A stretch of 64,000 nucleotides of DNA. It comes from Dyadobacter fermentans (GTDB taxonomy: Bacteria; Bacteroidota; Bacteroidia; Cytophagales; Spirosomataceae). Shown here one piece after another: positions 8,723 through 17,292 of the stretch. Position numbers and translations under genes: made by a program. Under the pieces are notes generated by a model. The model was given only the letters and a program-made list of their open reading frames with translations, was not told the DNA's origin and made no database searches. The DNA lies in contig NZ_JAHXBN010000013.1 of assembly GCF_019924045.1 (NCBI RefSeq), positions 186,001 through 250,000 on the forward strand, read 5' to 3'. Each line of letters starts with the position of its first letter. The first letter of the stretch is position 1.

Positions 8723-9502
8723 TCACAACTCCCTAACCCAAATATTCCTGAAACTGACCCTGCTACCATGCTCCTGCAACTGCAATGGCAGCTTCGTATC
8801 ATGGTATTTATATTTCGGATACCCCTGATAGACCATCGGTCCCTTCAATTCCACGTGGTTTAAAATCAATACATTATTGTGAAAAACGGTCATGTAGGCC
8901 GGTTTCTCGACGGTTTTGTCGGGGCGGAAAACGGGGGCTTCGAAAATGACGTCGTAGGTCTGCCAGGTTTGGGGTTTTCGGGCGGCATTGACGAGCGGGG
9001 CATGTTGTTTGTAGACGCTGCCGGCCTGACCGTTGTAGTAGATTTTGGTATTGTAATTCCAGGATTCGTAGATCTGCAATTCGTAGAGGCCCATGATGAG
9101 GACGCCGCTGTTGCCGCGGTTGAAATCCTTGTCTTCGGATGGATCCGGAGTGCGCCATTCGAGGTGGAGCTGCATGTTGCCGAATTTTTGCTTCGTGCGG
9201 ATATCGGTGGCTTTGGGTACGATGGTGATGGCGTTGCCGTCGGTTTTCCATTTTACCGGCGAGCCGTCAGGGTGTTCCCATTTGCTGAGATCTGACTGGC
9301 TGCTGAGCAGTACGATGGCGTCCGAAGGCGGCTGGGCGCAGGTTTCTCCCGGTGTCACGAGCGGTGGTTTAAACGACCAGTCCTCGGTGGCAGAGGGCGA
9401 TGGTAATTTCTCTTCTTTTTCGGATTGGGCGTTTCCCAGTGTACTAATCCCCAACAGGAGCACCCCGGCAAAAAGGCTCCTTATGATGTGTTTGCGCTGC
9501 AT
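8723..9502 (-). CDS. Secreted DUF1080 (3-keto-disaccharide hydrolase-like) protein
   Basis: A 259-residue secreted protein. The start at 9502 gives MQRKHIIRSLFAGVLLLGIS and a signal peptide ending LGNA-QS. An upstream in-frame ATG at 9526 is possible but puts eight residues before the signal. The concanavalin-like DUF1080 domain fills residues ~60-258, with WKTDGNAITIVPKATDIRTK, NMQLHLEWR, NRGNSGVLIMGLYELQIYESW and FRNIWVREL as recognisable blocks. Characterised relatives act on 3-keto-glycosides, but most members are untested. It is transcribed divergently from the DeoR gene, so the two may share control. Confidence 0.85.
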   Translation of the reverse strand: MQRKHIIRSLFAGVLLLGISTLGNAQSEKEEKLPSPSATEDWSFKPPLVTPGETCAQPPSDAIVLLSSQSDLSKWEHPDGSPVKWKTDGNAITIVPKATDIRTKQKFGNMQLHLEWRTPDPSEDKDFNRGNSGVLIMGLYELQIYESWNYNTKIYYNGQAGSVYKQHAPLVNAARKPQTWQTYDVIFEAPVFRPDKTVEKPAYMTVFHNNVLILNHVELKGPMVYQGYPKYKYHDTKLPLQLQEHGSRVSFRNIWVREL

Positions 9503-9738
9503 GGATGTCAATTCAAAATCAAGCATAAATCATATGGTTGTGGTTATACAAAGAAATAATAGTACAATAACTCACTATTATTTTCAATTTTCTCTTTTTA
9601 TTTTCTTTTATTTACGTAAATTTGCTTTTGATGAGTTTAAGTATTCTATTTGACCTGTGAATACGTTTATTTTTTGTCGGTATGTGACGAATTGTTTCTT
9701 TTCCATCTATTTTTAGGTAAAAAACAAAAGTTAATACA
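9503..9738. promoter_or_regulatory. Divergent control region with two inverted repeats
   Basis: This AT-rich region separates the DUF1080 gene from the DeoR regulator. AAATAATAGT at 9554-9563 is repeated exactly inverted as ACTATTATTT at 9574-9583, with a 10-base spacer (20 bp centre to centre, two helical turns). A perfect 12-bp palindrome ATTTACGTAAAT lies at 9610-9621. TAAATTTG at 9617-9624 overlaps it and matches the Bacteroidota -7 element TAnnTTTG for transcription toward deoR. Either repeat could be the operator of the neighbouring DeoR protein. Binding is inferred from symmetry and position only. Confidence 0.5.
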
Positions 9739-10506
9739 ATGCTGGCAAATCAGAGAAGAGAGAAAATACTTGAACTGTTAAAAGAAGACGGCTCGGCAAA
9801 GGTGATTGACCTCGCCAGGCTTTTTAAAGTGACCGAGGTGACGATCCGGCAGGACCTGGATAAACTCGAAAAGGACGGCCTGGTGATCAAGGAGCACGGC
9901 GGGGCGTTTTTGAAGAATGTCGAAGACCAGGTGCGCAATTTTTCGCTGGCCAACCAGGAAAATCTCGATAAAAAGGAGCTGATCGCGGCTAAATGCCTGG
10001 AGTTCATTTCGAATGGCGACACGATTATCCTCGATTCGGGTTCGACCACGACGGAGATTGCAAAAAAGCTGCGGGGCAGCAACAAGCACCTGACGGTGAT
10101 CACGAATGCGCTGAATATCGCACTAATCCTGGGCGCCGAAACGGGCATCGAGGTGATCATGACCGGCGGCGAGTTTAAGCCGCCTACCTTGTCGCTGACG
10201 GGCCAGAAAGCCGCCGACTTTTTCAAAGGCCTGAATGTGCAGAAACTGTTCCTCGCCACAGCGGGATTGTCGCTGAAAGCAGGGCTGACGTACCCGAGTA
10301 TCGCCGACCTGGTCGTGAAAAAGGCCATGATCGACGCGGCGGACACGACTTACCTTGTAGCTGATTCGACCAAAGTAGGAAAAAGCGCATTCGCGAGCCT
10401 CGGAGCACTGTCGTTGATCGATTACATCATTACCGACGCCGGGATCGAAGAGAAGTTTCAGCAGCTTTTTCATGACAATGAGATTGAATTGATTATCGCG
10501 GAATGA
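9739..10506 (+). CDS. DeoR/GlpR family transcriptional regulator
   Basis: A 255-residue protein of normal family length. Residues 1-57 form the DeoR winged helix-turn-helix (NQRREKILELLKEDG, VTEVTIRQDLDKLEKDGLVIKEHGGA). Residues ~75-232 form the sugar-phosphate-sensing domain, with the DSGSTTTEIAKKL and TNALNIA phosphate-binding loops and LVADSTKVGK near the end. Such proteins usually repress sugar catabolic genes until a phosphorylated intermediate binds. It lies just upstream of the isomerase / transketolase / ABC transporter cluster and divergent from DUF1080, so these are the likely targets. A long GTCA repeat array separates it from the next gene. Confidence 0.92.
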   Translation: MLANQRREKILELLKEDGSAKVIDLARLFKVTEVTIRQDLDKLEKDGLVIKEHGGAFLKNVEDQVRNFSLANQENLDKKELIAAKCLEFISNGDTIILDSGSTTTEIAKKLRGSNKHLTVITNALNIALILGAETGIEVIMTGGEFKPPTLSLTGQKAADFFKGLNVQKLFLATAGLSLKAGLTYPSIADLVVKKAMIDAADTTYLVADSTKVGKSAFASLGALSLIDYIITDAGIEEKFQQLFHDNEIELIIAE

Positions 10507-10530
10507 TCTTGGGAGGAAAGGGAGCAAGGG

Positions 10531-10760
10531 GTCAGGAATAGTCAGGAAGTAGTCAGAAGGTGGTCAGGAAGTAGTCAGGAAATAGTCAGGAGGTGGTCAG
10601 GAAATAGTCAGGAAGTAGTTAGGAGGTGGTCAGGAGGTTATCAGGAGTGTATGGACAACAAATGGCCACGCATGATCATCCATGACCCAAATGACTACAC
10701 GTGACCACAAATGACAAAACATGACAAAACATGACAAAACATGACCACAAATGGCGACGT
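10531..10760. repeat. GTCA/TGAC short-unit array A
   Basis: From 10531 to about 10648 there are ten or eleven units of mostly 11 bp starting GTCAGG (for example GTCAGGAAGTA, GTCAGGAGGTG). From about 10651 to 10760 the orientation flips to units with TGAC at a 10-bp period, including three consecutive ATGACAAAAC copies. The array fills the spacer between deoR and the isomerase gene, both on the plus strand. Related arrays occur at 38351-38720 and 53541-53980. Here the arms share only the GTCA/TGAC core, so pairing between them would be poor. Confidence 0.85.
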
Positions 10761-10787
10761 GCCGTTCGCCGAACAAAGTAACATACC

Positions 10788-12254
10788 ATGAACATGAAAA
10801 GTATCGGAGTCATTATTGGTAACAGGGATTTCTTTCCGGATAGGCTGGTGGCCGAAGCGCGGGTGGAAATCGTTGATTTACTTAAAAAAATGAATATCAA
10901 TGGGATTATGCTCGATACCGAGGCTACAAAGCTGGGTGGCGTCGAGACGTTCCAGGATGCGCAGAAATGCGCGGCGCTTTTCCGGGCACACCGGGATGAG
11001 ATCATCGGCGTGCTGGTGGTGTTGCCCAATTTCGGCGACGAGCGGGGCATCGCCGAGACATTGAAACTGGCTGATCTGAATGTGCCGGTACTCGTACAAG
11101 GTTATCCCGACGATCTCGACAAGCTGGATGTGGCCCGCCGCCGCGATTCGTGGTGCGGCAAGATTTCAGCCTGCAACAACTTGTATCAATTTGGTATTAA
11201 ATACACACTTACCACGAAGCACGTCGTGCGTCCAACCGATCCTTCGTTCATGAAGGATCTCAATGATTTCGTGGCCGTGTGCCGGGTGACCAAAGGTTTG
11301 CGTAATGTGCGCATCGGTGCGATTGGCGCTCGTCCGGGCGGGTTCAATACGGTGCGGTACAGCGAGAAAATATTACAGCGCAACGGCATTTCGGTCGTGA
11401 CGGTGGATCTGTCCGAAATTTTGGGTAATGCCAATAAACTGACGGCCCAGGATTCGAAGGTGAAGGAGCGTTTGGATAAAATCACTTCCTATGCCTCCCG
11501 CGGCCGTACGCCGGATGAAGCATTGATTCAAATGGCGAAGCTGGACGTGGTTTTGGGAGAGTTTATGGCGGCTAATGCATTAGACGCAACGGCCATTCAA
11601 TGTTGGACGTCGGTGCAGCAGAATTACGGCTGCAACGTGTGTACGAGCATGAGCATGATGAGCGAAAACATGATGCCTAGCGGCTGCGAGGTGGATGTGA
11701 CGGGTACATTAAGTATGTATGCATTGCAACTCGCATCGGGCTCGCCGAGTGCGCTGGTGGATTGGAATAACAATTATGCCAACGACGATAACAAATGTGT
11801 GCTTTTCCATTGCGGTAACTGGGCAAAATCGTTTTTGCCGGATATCGAAATCGCGACGGCGCCGATTCTGGGAACGTCGGTGGGAGAGGAGAATACATGG
11901 GGCGCATTGGCCGGTCGCACGCCTGCAATGCCGCTTACATACGGACGCATCAGCACGGACGACCCGCGCGGGATCATGAAGGCGTATATAGGTGAGGGGC
12001 GTCTGACGGACGATACACTGAAAACATTCGGTAACCGCGCAGTGGCTGAGATCCCGAATCTGCAAAACCTGATGCAATACATCTGCCGCAATGGTTTCGA
12101 ACACCATGTGGTCATGAATGCGTCCAAAACGGCGGGTATTCTGAAAGAAGCATTGGGCAATTATATGGGCTGGGAAGTGCAGGTGTTCGACGAACCCACG
12201 GAGCAACCCTATGCTACACGCGTGCCCGACCGCGAACTCGTTTCGCAGAACTGA
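10788..12254 (+). CDS. L-fucose/L-arabinose isomerase family protein
   Basis: A 488-residue cytoplasmic protein with the FucI/AraA-like fold: an N-terminal Rossmann-like part (SIGVIIGNRDFFPDRLVAEAR, IIGVLVVLPNFGDE), a central IGAIGARPGGFNTVRYSE block, and a C-terminal part carrying FHCGNWAKSF and GRISTDDPRG. These enzymes interconvert aldoses and ketoses with a divalent metal. The substrate is not evident. Two transketolase subunits follow at once, so the ketose product, perhaps after phosphorylation, would feed C2 transfer. ATG 10788 and ATG 10794 are both possible starts. No kinase gene lies between the isomerase and transketolase, which is unusual for a pentose pathway. Confidence 0.85.
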   Translation: MNMKSIGVIIGNRDFFPDRLVAEARVEIVDLLKKMNINGIMLDTEATKLGGVETFQDAQKCAALFRAHRDEIIGVLVVLPNFGDERGIAETLKLADLNVPVLVQGYPDDLDKLDVARRRDSWCGKISACNNLYQFGIKYTLTTKHVVRPTDPSFMKDLNDFVAVCRVTKGLRNVRIGAIGARPGGFNTVRYSEKILQRNGISVVTVDLSEILGNANKLTAQDSKVKERLDKITSYASRGRTPDEALIQMAKLDVVLGEFMAANALDATAIQCWTSVQQNYGCNVCTSMSMMSENMMPSGCEVDVTGTLSMYALQLASGSPSALVDWNNNYANDDNKCVLFHCGNWAKSFLPDIEIATAPILGTSVGEENTWGALAGRTPAMPLTYGRISTDDPRGIMKAYIGEGRLTDDTLKTFGNRAVAEIPNLQNLMQYICRNGFEHHVVMNASKTAGILKEALGNYMGWEVQVFDEPTEQPYATRVPDRELVSQN

Positions 12255-12282
12255 ACCCTGAACTATCGGAAATTTACGAATA

Positions 12283-12298
12283 CCGGTCGAGAGACCGG
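12283..12298 (+). promoter_or_regulatory. Perfect hairpin just before the transketolase start
   Basis: CCGGTC-GAGA-GACCGG forms a 6-bp perfect stem with a GAGA tetraloop (GNRA class), ending four bases before the ATG at 12303. In mRNA it would sit where the ribosome loads and could lower or tune translation of the transketolase N subunit relative to the isomerase. No regulator is known. Confidence 0.35.
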
Positions 12299-12302
12299 AC
12301 TA

Positions 12303-13142
12303 ATGCTAAAAGTCATGTCGGAAAAGGAACTGGCGCAGAAATCGGTGGGGTACCGCAAGAAAATACTCAAATATATCTACCAGGCCAAAGCGGGTCATAC
12401 CGGCGGGAGCCTGTCGTGTATCGATATTTTGAATGTGCTCTACAATCATACGATGAACGTCGGCCCTGGTACTTTCGATTCGCCCGACCGTGACCGGTAT
12501 ATTCAGAGCAAGGGGCATACGGTGGAAGCATTATATGTAGTGCTGGCGTCGCGCGGCTTCTTTCCCGAATCGGATTTGGAAACGCTTTGTAAGTACCAGT
12601 CGCATTACATTGGCCACCCGACCCGCAAGGTGCATGGTGTGGAACAGAATACCGGTGCGTTGGGTCACGGACTTTCGCTGAGCGTGGGTACCGCCATCGC
12701 CGGCAAGCTCGATAAGCGTGATTACCGTGTATTCACCGTCCTGGGCGACGGTGAGTTGCCCGAAGGTTCCAACTGGGAAGCAGCATTGTCGGCTTCGCAT
12801 TACAAGCTTGACAACCTTTGCGCCATTTTAGATAAAAACACCCTGCAAATCAGCGGCCCTACCAGCGCTGTATGCAATACCGACCCTGTCGACGAGAAAT
12901 TCGAAGCATTCGGCTGGGCGGTGCGGCATGTCGACGGGCACGATATCGGCGAACTAGTGACGGCATTCGATGCATTACCATTTGAAAAAGGTAAGCCGAG
13001 CCTCATTATCGCGCACACCGTAAAGGGCAAGGGCGTGAGTTACATGGAAAACCAATTGAAATGGCATCACGGCGTACCTGATCAACAGCAGTACGCCGAT
13101 GCGATACAGGAGCTGGACGCGCTGGAAGTTACACTGGCCTGA
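12303..13142 (+). CDS. Transketolase, N-terminal (thiamine-diphosphate-binding) subunit
   Basis: A 279-residue protein equal to the N-terminal half of a transketolase. The thiamine diphosphate/Mg motif starts at GDGELPEGSNWEAA and ends at ILDKNTLQ about 30 residues later. HTGGSLSCIDIL near the start and GHPTRKVHGVEQNTGALGHG are further active-site blocks. It must pair with the C-terminal subunit encoded next. Transketolase moves two-carbon units between sugar phosphates. Split transketolases in sugar clusters are often substrate-specific. The apulose-4-phosphate transketolase of apiose catabolism (AptA/AptB) is one such two-subunit enzyme, noteworthy because a GH140 apiosidase-like gene lies in the same window. 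Confidence 0.92.
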   Translation: MLKVMSEKELAQKSVGYRKKILKYIYQAKAGHTGGSLSCIDILNVLYNHTMNVGPGTFDSPDRDRYIQSKGHTVEALYVVLASRGFFPESDLETLCKYQSHYIGHPTRKVHGVEQNTGALGHGLSLSVGTAIAGKLDKRDYRVFTVLGDGELPEGSNWEAALSASHYKLDNLCAILDKNTLQISGPTSAVCNTDPVDEKFEAFGWAVRHVDGHDIGELVTAFDALPFEKGKPSLIIAHTVKGKGVSYMENQLKWHHGVPDQQQYADAIQELDALEVTLA

Positions 13143-13185
13143 GCCGTTCCGGGAAACCTGACAATGAATTAAAATAGCAGAAATA

Positions 13186-14148
13186 GTGGATGCGACGATC
13201 GAGAACATTGCTGTGAGTCAGCGGGCTAATCTGGAAGTTTTTTCCGGTACATTGCAGCACCTCGCCCAAACCGACAGGGACATTATCGTGGTAACAAGTG
13301 ACTCGCGCGGTTCCGGCAAGCTGGTGCCGTTCGGGCAGAAGTTCCCGGAGCAGATCATCGAGGTCGGTATTGCGGAGCAGAATCTCGTGGGTGTCGCGGC
13401 GGGTCTGGCCTCGGCAGGCAAGAAGGTTTTTGCGGTCTCTCCCGCCTGCTTTCTGACAGCCCGCGCATTAGAGCAGATCAAAAACGACGTGGCCTATTCC
13501 GATAACCCGGTGAAGCTGATCGGCATCAGCGCCGGCGTGAGCTACGGTGCATTGGGCTCCACACACCACAGTTTGCACGATTTCGCGGTTTTGCGCACCA
13601 TTAATAACCTCATTGTCGTAGCCCCGGCGGATAATTTTGAAACGGAGCAGGCCATTCTGCTCGCCGCTGAAACCGATATGCCGGTCTACATCCGTTTTGG
13701 CAAAAAACAAATGCCTTTGCTTTCCGAAGAGGAAAAAACATTTGAATTCGGAAAAGGACGCGTTGTGCGTGAGGGAAGCGACTTGACCATCATCGGTACG
13801 GGTGAAACGGTAGCTCCTGCATTGCTCGCGGCAGACAAGCTAGAACGCGAGCATCATATCTCGGCCACGGTGGTCAGTATGCACACGATCAAGCCGCTCG
13901 ATTACGATCTTTTGCGAAATATTGCGGCTTCCGGCCAGCCGATTGTTACGGTGGAAGAGCACAGCGTTTACGGTGGCCTCGGCGAGGCTAGCGCCTCGTT
14001 TTTGATCCAGAATGACTTTCATAACCGGTTCAAAATCATAGGTATTCCCGACGAATACACGGTTACGGGCTCCCAAACGGAGATTTTCAATCATTACGGT
14101 ATTTCAGAAGGCGGTATTGCTGCTGCGGCACTCGGCCTTGTCAGATAA
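13186..14148 (+). CDS. Transketolase, C-terminal subunit
   Basis: A 320-residue protein matching the pyrimidine-binding and C-terminal domains of transketolase. EVGIAEQNLVGVAAGLA holds the Glu that activates thiamine diphosphate. GALGSTHHSLHDFAVLR and VEEHSVYGGLGEA are typical later blocks. The frame begins with GTG at 13186; the ATG at 13190 is out of frame, so a GTG start is the simplest reading. Together with the preceding gene it completes one heterodimeric enzyme. The two genes are 43 bases apart on the same strand. Confidence 0.92.
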   Translation: MDATIENIAVSQRANLEVFSGTLQHLAQTDRDIIVVTSDSRGSGKLVPFGQKFPEQIIEVGIAEQNLVGVAAGLASAGKKVFAVSPACFLTARALEQIKNDVAYSDNPVKLIGISAGVSYGALGSTHHSLHDFAVLRTINNLIVVAPADNFETEQAILLAAETDMPVYIRFGKKQMPLLSEEEKTFEFGKGRVVREGSDLTIIGTGETVAPALLAADKLEREHHISATVVSMHTIKPLDYDLLRNIAASGQPIVTVEEHSVYGGLGEASASFLIQNDFHNRFKIIGIPDEYTVTGSQTEIFNHYGISEGGIAAAALGLVR

Positions 14149-14235
14149 GCGGCTGCTCGTGTCAGTGTAAACGAGCGGTTAATTAGTCGTTGTAAAATCA
14201 GGTATTTTTCAAATAGGGTTATTTGGGCAAAATTT

Positions 14236-15663
14236 ATGAAACTGATAAGACAAGTGTTCTGTGGTGCCGCGTTGCTGTTGGGCGGCCTTTCCGGGTCTGA
14301 CCTCGCACATGCGCAGGACGCGCCGGATGCACCCAAGCGTCGCGTGCTGGTGCTGACAGACATTGAAAACGAGCCGGACGATACCCAGTCGATGATCCGT
14401 TTTTTGACCTATTCCAACCATTGGGACGTTGAAGGCCTCGTCGCCACGACTTCCATTCACCAGCAAAAACGCGTTGCACCTGAAAAAATCAAACAGCTCA
14501 TTGAGGCATATCGAAAAGTGCGGCCGAACCTGCTTTTGCACGAAAAGGGCTATCCGGAGGCCGATTACCTCATCAGCATTACCAAAAGCGCCTACCCCGA
14601 TTTCGGACTGAATGCCGTGGGCAAGGGTAAGGACTCTGAAGGTTCGGAATGGATTATCAAGGTAGTTGATAAAAAGGACGATCGTCCGGTATGGATTCCC
14701 GTCTGGGGCGGTGCTAACTGCCTCGCACAGGCGCTTTGGAAAGTGAAAATGACGCGGTCGCCTGAGGATGTGCAGAAATTTGTATCCAAAATCAGAATGT
14801 ATACCATTTCGGATCAGGACGATACCGGTCCGTGGATCCGCAAGACCTTTCCGGAGTTGTTCTATGTGGGCAGCCCTGGTTACCACGCGGCGGGTGCTTA
14901 CCATTATGCGACGTGGTCGGGCATTAGCGGTGACAAGTTCCACGGCCGTTTCGCGGGCGCCAATTTTGAGATCGTCGACAATCCCTGGCTCGACGAGCAC
15001 GTCCGCAGCCACGGTCCGATGGGCAAGGAATATCCTTTTACCAAATTCCTCATGGAAGGTGATACGCCGTCGTTTCTGGGTTTGGTTAATAATGGATTAA
15101 ATGACCCCGAGCATCCTGAATACGGCGGCTGGGGTGGACGGTACGAGCTTTACACACCGCGCACACTCAAGTATTTCTATGAACCCGAAACCCGACCGAT
15201 CTATACCGACGCCATGGATGAGGTGAAAGGCACAGACGGGGCTTACCACACGAGCAACAAGGCCACATTATGGCGCTGGCGCGAGGCATTCCAATATGAT
15301 TTCGCCGCGCGGATGGACTGGACGATCAAGCCCTACAAAGAAGCCAATCACCCGCCGAAAGCCGTTGTGAAAGGCGGCACGCGTATCGCTGCGAAAGCGG
15401 GTGAGCCCGTGCAGCTTAGCGCGGAAGGCTCAGAGGACCCGGATGGTAATGCATTGAACTACGAATGGATCTACTACCCGGAGCCGGGCAGCTACAATAT
15501 CAAGGAGCCGCTCGGTATTAAGGATATAAAAGCAGCGCAAACGACTTTTGTGGCTCCAAAGGTGGAAAAACCGGAGACGATCCACATTGTACTGGCCGTG
15601 ACCGATAGTGGTTCGCCCGCGCTGACGCGGTACCAACGCGTGATTGTGACCGTGTACCCGTAG
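14236..15663 (+). CDS. Secreted DUF1593 (nucleoside-hydrolase-like) protein
   Basis: A 475-residue secreted protein with a signal peptide ending ...AHA-QD. The DUF1593 domain starts with [22 protein letters not shown], whose Asp cluster resembles the calcium-binding aspartates of inosine-uridine nucleoside hydrolases. A C-terminal ~90-residue segment ([20 protein letters not shown] onward) is a PKD/Ig-like beta-sandwich. If it cleaves N-ribosides or similar glycosides outside the inner membrane, the ribose-type ABC importer encoded next would take up the sugar. The reaction is inferred. Many DUF1593 proteins are only labelled cellulose-binding or hypothetical. Confidence 0.8.
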   Translation: MKLIRQVFCGAALLLGGLSGSDLAHAQDAPDAPKRRVLVLTDIENEPDDTQSMIRFLTYSNHWDVEGLVATTSIHQQKRVAPEKIKQLIEAYRKVRPNLLLHEKGYPEADYLISITKSAYPDFGLNAVGKGKDSEGSEWIIKVVDKKDDRPVWIPVWGGANCLAQALWKVKMTRSPEDVQKFVSKIRMYTISDQDDTGPWIRKTFPELFYVGSPGYHAAGAYHYATWSGISGDKFHGRFAGANFEIVDNPWLDEHVRSHGPMGKEYPFTKFLMEGDTPSFLGLVNNGLNDPEHPEYGGWGGRYELYTPRTLKYFYEPETRPIYTDAMDEVKGTDGAYHTSNKATLWRWREAFQYDFAARMDWTIKPYKEANHPPKAVVKGGTRIAAKAGEPVQLSAEGSEDPDGNALNYEWIYYPEPGSYNIKEPLGIKDIKAAQTTFVAPKVEKPETIHIVLAVTDSGSPALTRYQRVIVTVYP

Positions 15664-15700
15664 CCGCGACTGTGAACGCGGCGCCTAAACCCATTGCAGC

Positions 15701-16657
15701 ATGAAAACCAGCTTACATTATCGGATAGCACTTTTTTGTATCTTTTTCGGAATTGGATTTATTGGTTGCAAAACAAAAGAATCCAAAGACGAGCCGAAAA
15801 AGATCGCGATCGTGGTGTCGACGCTTAATAATCCGTGGTTTGTTTTCCTCGCACAAAAGGCCGAGGCGAAAGCGAAACAGCTCGGTTATGAATCCAAAAT
15901 TTTTGATTCCCAGAACAATACGGCACAGGAGACCGACCATTTCGACAATGCAATTGCCTCGGGTTACGACGCGATCTTGTTCAATCCTACGGATGCCGAC
16001 GGTTCCATCGTGAATGTGAAGAATGCGGTGGCGGCGGGTGTGCCGGTATTTTGTATGGATCGGGAAGTGAATGCGAACGGGGCTGCAACTTCACAAATAC
16101 TGTCGGACAGCTATTCCGGCTGCGTGGCGATCGGCAAATATTTCGTAGAGACATTGAACAAGAAAGGCAAGTACGTCGAAATCCTCGGGATGGTGGGCGA
16201 TAACAACACCTGGAACCGCTCGAAGGGCTTCCATAGCGTCGTTGATTTTTATCCGGGATTGAAAATGGTAGCTCAGCAAAGCGCCGATTTCGACCGGAAT
16301 AAGGCTATGGAAGTGATGGAATCCATCCTGCAAGCGCATCCGGATATCGACGGGGTGTTCTGCGGGAACGACGCCATGGCCATGGGGGCTTACCAGGCAT
16401 TGGTGGCTTCCGGGAAGGCCGATCGTGTGAAAGTATTCGGCTTCGATGGTGCCGAGGACGTCGTGAAATCCATTCGGGATGGGAAAATACTGGCCACCGG
16501 AATGCAGTTTCCTGAGGTAATGGCGCAGACCGCCGCCACATTTGCCGATGCGTATTTCAAAGGGAAACGCGATTTTCCGGGTAAAATGCCGGTGGCCGTG
16601 GAGCTGGTGAAGAAGGATAATGTCGAAAATTATGCCGCTTACGGCGAAAAAGAATAG
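15701..16657 (+). CDS. Ribose-type sugar ABC transporter, substrate-binding lipoprotein
   Basis: A 318-residue periplasmic-binding-protein-I protein. The signal ends in a lipobox with Cys23 (GIGFIGC). The body matches RbsB-like proteins: [21 protein letters not shown], a DSQNN hinge-binding block, [26 protein letters not shown], and [16 protein letters not shown]. It delivers a monosaccharide, ribose or another pentose, to the permease/ATPase encoded downstream. DUF2291, rbsA-like and rbsC-like genes follow with almost no gaps. Confidence 0.92.
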   Translation: MKTSLHYRIALFCIFFGIGFIGCKTKESKDEPKKIAIVVSTLNNPWFVFLAQKAEAKAKQLGYESKIFDSQNNTAQETDHFDNAIASGYDAILFNPTDADGSIVNVKNAVAAGVPVFCMDREVNANGAATSQILSDSYSGCVAIGKYFVETLNKKGKYVEILGMVGDNNTWNRSKGFHSVVDFYPGLKMVAQQSADFDRNKAMEVMESILQAHPDIDGVFCGNDAMAMGAYQALVASGKADRVKVFGFDGAEDVVKSIRDGKILATGMQFPEVMAQTAATFADAYFKGKRDFPGKMPVAVELVKKDNVENYAAYGEKE

Positions 16658-16659
16658 CT

Positions 16660-17292
16660 ATGTCCAAACCGATCCGATGCCTGCTTTATGTGGCAGTGAT
16701 TGCACTACTGGCTTATAATTCGGTGTATTTTAAAAAGCTGGATGAAGTGAAGGCCGGTACCATGGCATTCGATGCTGCCGGTTATGCCAAAGACTTCTGG
16801 GAAAAAAAACTGATACCGGGCTTGCCGAAAGCGGTGGAGCTCGGGGAATTGACCAAGCAGCTTGAAACTGAAAAGGACAAGGCTTTTGAACAACATTCGC
16901 ATGCGCTGGGCATTGGTAATATTCGCTATTTTCTGGTGAAAGGGCAGGGTGTCGTGACGGATGTGAGCGAAAACGAAGTGTCCGTTGCAGTCCCGGGAGG
17001 CGATGAAGGCGCGGGAAATGTGCGCATTGCAACCGAGTATGTTTTCGGCAATGCCGTTCGCGATGCGTCGGGCGCGATCGATATCAATGCATTCACCAAT
17101 TCTATGGATTTCAATAATGTATCGGCGGAGATCAACAAGCTGATCCGCGAAAAGGTAATACCGCCATTCAAATCGAAAGTGAAAAAAGGCGACCGCGTGG
17201 CATTCCACGGCGCCATCGAACTGAACCGCGGGCATTTCCAGCTGAATAGCATTGAAATCATCCCGATAAGTCTCCAAATCGAAAAGCCATGA
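16660..17292 (+). CDS. DUF2291 family envelope protein
   Basis: A 210-residue protein starting two bases after the binding-protein stop and overlapping the ATPase start by four bases, so translation is likely coupled. A single N-terminal hydrophobic segment (CLLYVAVIALLAYNSVYF) anchors a soluble domain outside the inner membrane. The rest, with FDAAGYAKDFWEKKLIPGL and GDRVAFHGAIELNRGHFQLNSIEIIPI, matches DUF2291. Members recur inside ribose-type ABC operons. Its role is unknown, possibly as an accessory to the binding protein. Confidence 0.85.
   Translation: MSKPIRCLLYVAVIALLAYNSVYFKKLDEVKAGTMAFDAAGYAKDFWEKKLIPGLPKAVELGELTKQLETEKDKAFEQHSHALGIGNIRYFLVKGQGVVTDVSENEVSVAVPGGDEGAGNVRIATEYVFGNAVRDASGAIDINAFTNSMDFNNVSAEINKLIREKVIPPFKSKVKKGDRVAFHGAIELNRGHFQLNSIEIIPISLQIEKP

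Noticed and set aside
10531..10760. CRISPR array
   Set aside because: Units are only 10-11 bp, have no spacers of constant length, are degenerate and reverse orientation, and no cas genes are near. The same applies to arrays B and C.
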